DNA of 64,000 nucleotides. Origin: Aureibaculum sp. 2308TA14-22 (lineage in GTDB: Bacteria; Bacteroidota; Bacteroidia; Flavobacteriales; Flavobacteriaceae). Below are positions 62,923 through 64,000 of the stretch, piece after piece. The notes below the pieces were generated by a model. The model made no database searches. It was not told the DNA's origin and worked only from the letters and a program-made list of their open reading frames with translations. Positions within the stretch are counted from its first letter, which is position 1, and each line of letters starts with the position of its first letter. The translations under genes and the position numbers were made by a program. The stretch is taken from NCBI RefSeq assembly GCF_040538665.1, contig NZ_JBEWXT010000001.1, positions 2,630,501-2,694,500 on the forward strand. The letters run 5' to 3'.

Positions 62923-63582
62923 ATGAAAAAAGGTTGTAAAATAACCCTAATAATTATTGCTTTTATTTTCATAGGCGGACTAATTGGCGGATACTATTTC
63001 TTGAAAAAACTAGGCGAAGCTTTCGGTGCCGAATGTGAATTAACTAATGAATGGACATTTAAAGAATATCAAATCAAAGAATATCGATGTATAGGTTGGG
63101 CCGGACCACCTTGGTATCCGATGGACATTTATAAAGACGGAAAAGAAATTGCCAGTGATGTAATAAGACAAGATTCCTGCCTCATACGGTTTCGAAAAAA
63201 TAAGCAACAGTATGTTGACCTCAATACTTGTGAAAATTCAGTTAATACATTTAAAGCGGATAAAACCTTGCTTAATCTTTCGGCAATTGATTCTATTCGG
63301 ATATACTCGAATAAAGAGAATCGGACAAAAATGTTGAATAAAAGCGAAACAAAAAGAATAGTGCGTGATTGGAATACAAGCAAAGTATTCGATTTTAGAG
63401 ACAAACCATTTGACTCAATTTTCTATCCGGATTTCGATTACAAACTTTATATTTATCAATATGGACAGAAAACGGAATTTATAACAGGTAGTCATCTAAT
63501 GGCGGGAAAAAATAATTGGACTTATTTGATGTCACCTGAAATGGATACGGATTATTTTAATAATATTTGGAATGAGGAATAA
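62923..63582 (+). CDS. Hypothetical membrane-anchored protein
   Basis: 219 residues; one N-terminal membrane segment (about 8-28) with an outward soluble domain. Notable: WAGPPWYPMDIYKDGKEIASDVIRQDSCLIRF and FYPDFDYKLYIYQYGQKTEFITGSH. I do not recognise the family. It may form a cassette: GTTGCCA at 62892, 31 nt before it, is nearly complementary to AGGCAAT at 63591, just after it (5 of 7). Confidence 0.6.
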   Translation: MKKGCKITLIIIAFIFIGGLIGGYYFLKKLGEAFGAECELTNEWTFKEYQIKEYRCIGWAGPPWYPMDIYKDGKEIASDVIRQDSCLIRFRKNKQQYVDLNTCENSVNTFKADKTLLNLSAIDSIRIYSNKENRTKMLNKSETKRIVRDWNTSKVFDFRDKPFDSIFYPDFDYKLYIYQYGQKTEFITGSHLMAGKNNWTYLMSPEMDTDYFNNIWNEE

Positions 63583-63590
63583 AAAATTAC

Positions 63591-63640
63591 AGGCAATACT
63601 GTGTCTAATTCATTGCTTGGTTATAGCCTACTTACGAAAA
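63591..63640. repeat. Left part of an attC-like repeat (D)
   Basis: AGGCAAT (63591-63597), 3-nt spacer, arm GTGTCTAATTCATTGC (63601-63616), then GCCTACTTACGAAAATC. The order, spacing and sequence follow repeats A and C (for example GCCTACTTCTGAAAATCC in A). The right arm is not clearly present; GCAA at 63659 and GTTTACA at 63673 may be its remains. Confidence 0.45.
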
Positions 63641-63681
63641 TCACTATTTTTACATTATAGCAAACAAAAACAGGTTTACAT

Positions 63682-64000
63682 ATGAAAACAACGCAAATAT
63701 TAAAACTCCTAATCTTATTTGCAAGTGTTGCGTTTTTGTCTTGTGCCAATAAAAACAATGAAAGTTTAACTTCGGCAGATGTTGTTATCTATGGAGGCAC
63801 TTCAGCAGGTATATCAGCTGCTATTGAAACTGCACGGCTTGGTAAATCGGTTATTTTAATAGAACCGACAAATCGGCTAGGCGGACTTACTACCGGAGGT
63901 CTTGGGCAAACCGATATTGGTAATAAGCAGGTTATTGGTGGTATTTCTCGCGAATTTTATCAAAACATAAAAAAGCATTACGAAAATTCCGATAACTGGG
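63682..64000 (+). CDS. FAD-dependent oxidoreductase lipoprotein, 3' end outside window
   Basis: 106 residues visible. Lipoprotein signal [18 protein letters not shown] with lipobox LSC (Cys20), then the FAD-binding [20 protein letters not shown] and [21 protein letters not shown], typical of the FAD-dependent GxGxxG proteins fused or linked to sugar catabolism in Bacteroidota. The protein continues past the window edge, so domain content beyond the FAD motif is unknown. Confidence 0.8.
   Translation, partial: MKTTQILKLLILFASVAFLSCANKNNESLTSADVVIYGGTSAGISAAIETARLGKSVILIEPTNRLGGLTTGGLGQTDIGNKQVIGGISREFYQNIKKHYENSDNW

Overview
This 64 kb window comes from an AT-rich genome of the Bacteroidota, most likely a marine member of the Flavobacteriaceae. 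The evidence is a complete Na+-translocating NADH:quinone oxidoreductase operon (nqrA-F), a type IX secretion plug-domain protein, a Bacteroidota-type arginine operon, DUF4837, DUF4836-like and DUF3667 proteins, and promoters of the Bacteroidota type (TTTG, about 20 nt, TAnnTTTG). I cannot name the genus. Both ends cut a gene: a papain-like protease on the left and a FAD-dependent lipoprotein on the right.

0-14.4 kb: protease fragment; sigma factor SigZ with a 33-residue, 11-cysteine metallothionein-like gene behind it; a GH3-like adenylase; purE; an M3 oligopeptidase; a carboxypeptidase-regulatory-domain protein; a glycosyltransferase; a GbsR-type regulator with three small membrane proteins and a TIGR01777 oxidoreductase (the same palindromic operator lies before the regulator and before the first membrane protein); lpd; an NTF2-like lipoprotein; and pabB.

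14.4-24.8 kb, minus strand: a Shedu-like nuclease gene lies downstream of the arginine operon GNAT-argG-argC-proC-argD-argF'-argB-argE-argH. The operon leader carries a short reading frame ending in a cluster of arginine codons, followed by a terminator-like hairpin, so attenuation by arginine is likely.

25-34.4 kb: two paralogous LysM lytic transglycosylases, a DUF4837 lipoprotein, ApbE (probably the flavin transferase for NqrB/NqrC), an OmpA-family lipoprotein, two paralogous alpha/beta hydrolases and smaller proteins.

34.5-40.9 kb is the accessory region. Three gene groups are separated by about 130-bp imperfect inverted repeats built like integron attC sites: (1) TIR protein, DUF1863 TIR-like protein and an unrecognised helical protein; (2) a DUF4297-like nuclease with a HerA ATPase; (3) an HxlR regulator divergent from a DinB-fold protein. 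In the first two groups the outer 7 bases of the repeat at the 3' end are exactly complementary to the first bases of the same group, as expected of integron cassettes. No integrase is in the window. Related, decayed repeats lie at 40.7 kb and 63.6 kb.

40.9-64 kb: M28 peptidase, TfoX-like and Crp-like proteins, a lipoprotein esterase, the nqr operon (minus), T9SS plug protein, ApaG, DUF3667 protein, a three-gene envelope operon (minus), an NRDE protein, pruA, a hydrolase, a cyclophilin, a DUF502 protein and hypothetical genes. I saw no tRNA, rRNA, CRISPR array or insertion sequence.
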